Positions 6,901 to 7,681 of a stretch of DNA of 7,681 nt are shown one piece after another. The notes under the pieces are model-generated. The model saw nothing but the letters and a program-made list of their open reading frames with translations. It had not been told where the DNA came from and searched no databases. This DNA is from JBBSEZ01 sp038239195 (GTDB lineage Bacteria; Planctomycetota; Planctomycetia; Gemmatales; Gemmataceae), in the NCBI GenBank assembly GCA_038239195.1, contig JBBSEZ010000471.1, positions 1 to 7,681 of the forward strand, read 5' to 3'. A program made the translations under genes and the position numbers. Position 1 is the first letter of the stretch, and each line of letters opens with the position of its first letter.

Positions 6901-7681
6901 GATCGCGCCCCTGCGCATCAGGTCGCCCGTCCGCGCGCGGCGGAGGGCCCTCCACTCTTCCGTGCTGCGGCCCTCACCCAGCACGCTCGGCCGTCCGCGC
7001 ACCAGAACCGTGCCCACCACCTGCTTCGCGCTGGGCTTGCCCTTGCCCTTCGGCTCCTCGCCGTCCTCCGGCTCGTAGACGACCTCGATGCGCTCCGGGG
7101 CCGGATACGTAGCCCAGTGGTCCTTCCTCCCCCGATCCACCTTGAACTGGACGTACATCTCCTCGCTCTCCAGCACCAGGAGCGACGTGAACGGCGTCAT
7201 CACGTACATCGCCTTGCTCAGGGCGATCACCTTCTCCTTGTTCGCCGCCACGTCCCCCGCCAGCAACCGCTCGATCTCCAATCGCGCCCACGCGCGCGGG
7301 AGATAGCCCGCCTTGCCCTTCACGTCGCGAACCTCGACCTCGCGCGCGATCTCCTTGCCGTCCAGCTTCCCCCTCACCACCACGGCCTTCGGCAGGTCGC
7401 CCTCGACGCGCGCGAGGGCCGTCACCTCCTCGCCCTGCGCTACCGCATTCACGAACGGCAGGAACGTCGCCTTCCCCGCCTTGTCGGCCACCGACACGTC
7501 CAGCAGCCGGGGCGTGTTGAGCGTGGCGGCCAGATCGAAGCCGCGCCAGGCCACTGGCTCGTCGGGGTTGATCTGCGCGAAGAGCCCCGCGGTCCGCTCC
7601 GCCGCCACCTTCATCAACGCACGGTTCCAGCGCCGGCCCACGCCGATGCCGACGTAGCGGGCCCCCTTTGGCAGCTTGGCC
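3934..7681 (-). CDS. VIT/von Willebrand A-type protein with C-terminal TPR repeats, 5' end outside window
   Basis: The gene runs off the right edge; 1248 codons plus stop are present. A GTG at 7641 is not the start, because in-frame codons before it (KLPKGARYVGIG) continue the end of a vWA domain. Residues below count from the first full codon at 7680. Residues 1-42 are the vWA tail (RYVGIG...RALMKVAAERTAGLF). Residues 126-170 (YLPRAWARLEIERLL...MTPFTSLLVLE) are the conserved block that follows vWA in VIT-domain proteins. After a charged segment (205-219) comes a linker of about 230-425 containing one WD40-like stretch, RVALAFSPDGRNLASAGLDH (377-396). Residues 428-680 form a middle region with CDGTTLWHAYPDLG (534-547), reminiscent of LolA-like folds. 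From about 710 the chain is helical and repeat-like, with clear TPRs at 1163-1230. No membrane segment is visible in this part. The function is unknown; related planctomycete proteins are thought to be exported or surface-associated, which needs the missing N-terminus. Alternatives are scaffold or protein-interaction roles. Confidence 0.88.
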   Translation of the reverse strand, partial: AKLPKGARYVGIGVGRRWNRALMKVAAERTAGLFAQINPDEPVAWRGFDLAATLNTPRLLDVSVADKAGKATFLPFVNAVAQGEEVTALARVEGDLPKAVVVRGKLDGKEIAREVEVRDVKGKAGYLPRAWARLEIERLLAGDVAANKEKVIALSKAMYVMTPFTSLLVLESEEMYVQFKVDRGRKDHWATYPAPERIEVVYEPEDGEEPKGKGKPSAKQVVGTVLVRGRPSVLGEGRSTEEWRALRRARTGDLMRRGAIARRLSESAPLGTDWGNEPSSRLGLGRKPSDVLPEALFRDGGEQAVPRLEAATRQLVRLRASPMLPPEKAAPPDPLELNYFVDRIEEVSVAGRLAQTGGGVAGRDRDLTNTDLGLDDRVALAFSPDGRNLASAGLDHLSQKMAPAPRAFFKRSTIEAFDFQAEAARPPLLHGRPGFSNDHRLFTDLMRFAPGLNTTFADARAVLEAEARPTPASKPGSIDAGARAHFAKARPAGWRSLTIPAGDDQPAITIAFDATGRYAYSRTLPRGLRERVVCDGTTLWHAYPDLGLASRRAVSRFHRLAFTSLVPQALPAPDDLARGADLRLVAPDTVALVSHGAGKEKGADGKPVRYHQLQFVFADGRLAERQVVEMPARKVLLRETYSAEGEVKRFGADGKELASVKCVLKVGEAPSLKPDLRGLVVLTLPFRTRAHLVKTLKIEKVPNDRLRFDDARALLAADVAAGNGAQALATFKQALHSREQKEIGYYVLMATGGVNLDGDNGDVLGEHPEEALAHYLALHTSPVLRKHAAQWAAGSNAWPEGFLKRLATAHALAQRWGAEGRALAINPATRPAERERALAFVRRHKEDPLSWGILGLVQARVGEAERHKADVRPAYKALAEAWKLFEGDPGLGTAARYEQARCLFKAGEGSAARKLFRALHAEALKEGGLLRIDADFVEALRGAGRDEVGWSALMRRTATGLVKQKKRGAVLTLAYQSWEVGDQALAQQLHAQALADLPEGKERLPLRLAGLQFLTGTAQFAEADRDLQKLLAEPATAKRAALWRLGAQLAERRGQPARRLECLEKALELEQQSLPEVLDLQSVRTDYQALLDQYARLADALVTLKLPAPAGFRDKVVRAADRWRMLDPHAAEKPCQLAGAILTTLGERELAWDYLTTPAALKPNEPAPWAGLAEELKRQGDLPLADRAYRTAFEAEPTNADLLWERARNLRQVGKAAEAREVYRRLAEGDWQPRFRGVKEQARAALEG

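Noticed and set aside
7639..7641. GTG at 7641 as the start of the large gene
   Set aside because: In-frame codons upstream to the window edge encode KLPKGARYVGIG, which continues the end of a vWA domain, so the gene starts outside the window.
1..7681. A defence island, CRISPR array, transposon or RNA gene
   Set aside because: I saw no repeat-spacer pattern, transposase, nuclease, toxin-antitoxin pair, tRNA or rRNA sequence on either strand.

Overview
This is a GC-rich window from what looks like a planctomycete, most likely a Gemmata-like member of the Gemmataceae. Two things suggest this. The first gene opens with the zinc-ribbon (CxxC...VRCPKCG) that planctomycetes place at the N-terminus of many membrane proteins. 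The large gene on the right has the VIT/von Willebrand A plus tetratricopeptide architecture that is abundant in that group. The assignment rests on recognising families by eye, not on any search.

Layout, left to right. Bases 1-141 hold no supportable gene, only a small hairpin. A forward gene (142-639) encodes a short zinc-ribbon protein with three predicted membrane segments. Everything after it is on the minus strand. A short unrecognised reading frame with strongly coding-like codon usage (692-997) lies 53 bases downstream of sdaA (1051-2469), a complete iron-sulfur L-serine ammonia-lyase. Upstream of sdaA, 68 bases away, is a family 1 glycosyltransferase (2538-3842). A perfect 15-bp palindrome (3894-3925) separates this from the last gene (3934 to beyond the right edge). 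That gene is the C-terminal 1248 residues of a very large VIT/vWA-type protein with a long middle region and TPR repeats at its end.

The minus-strand genes are transcribed in the order VIT/vWA-TPR protein, glycosyltransferase, sdaA, small ORF. Gaps are 91, 68 and 53 bases. The glycosyltransferase and sdaA could share a transcript; the palindrome may end or stabilise the transcript of the large gene. Nothing in the sequence shows a shared pathway: sdaA is amino-acid catabolism (serine to pyruvate plus ammonia), the glycosyltransferase probably decorates a lipid or small molecule, and the VIT/vWA protein has no established function.

I do not see a defence system, mobile element, CRISPR array, tRNA or rRNA. 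The parts most worth a second look are the internal architecture of the large protein (a lone WD40-like segment in a compositionally distinct linker, and a LolA-like middle region), the palindrome, and the small orphan frame. Long open frames antisense to the real genes are GC-driven shadows and are not annotated.
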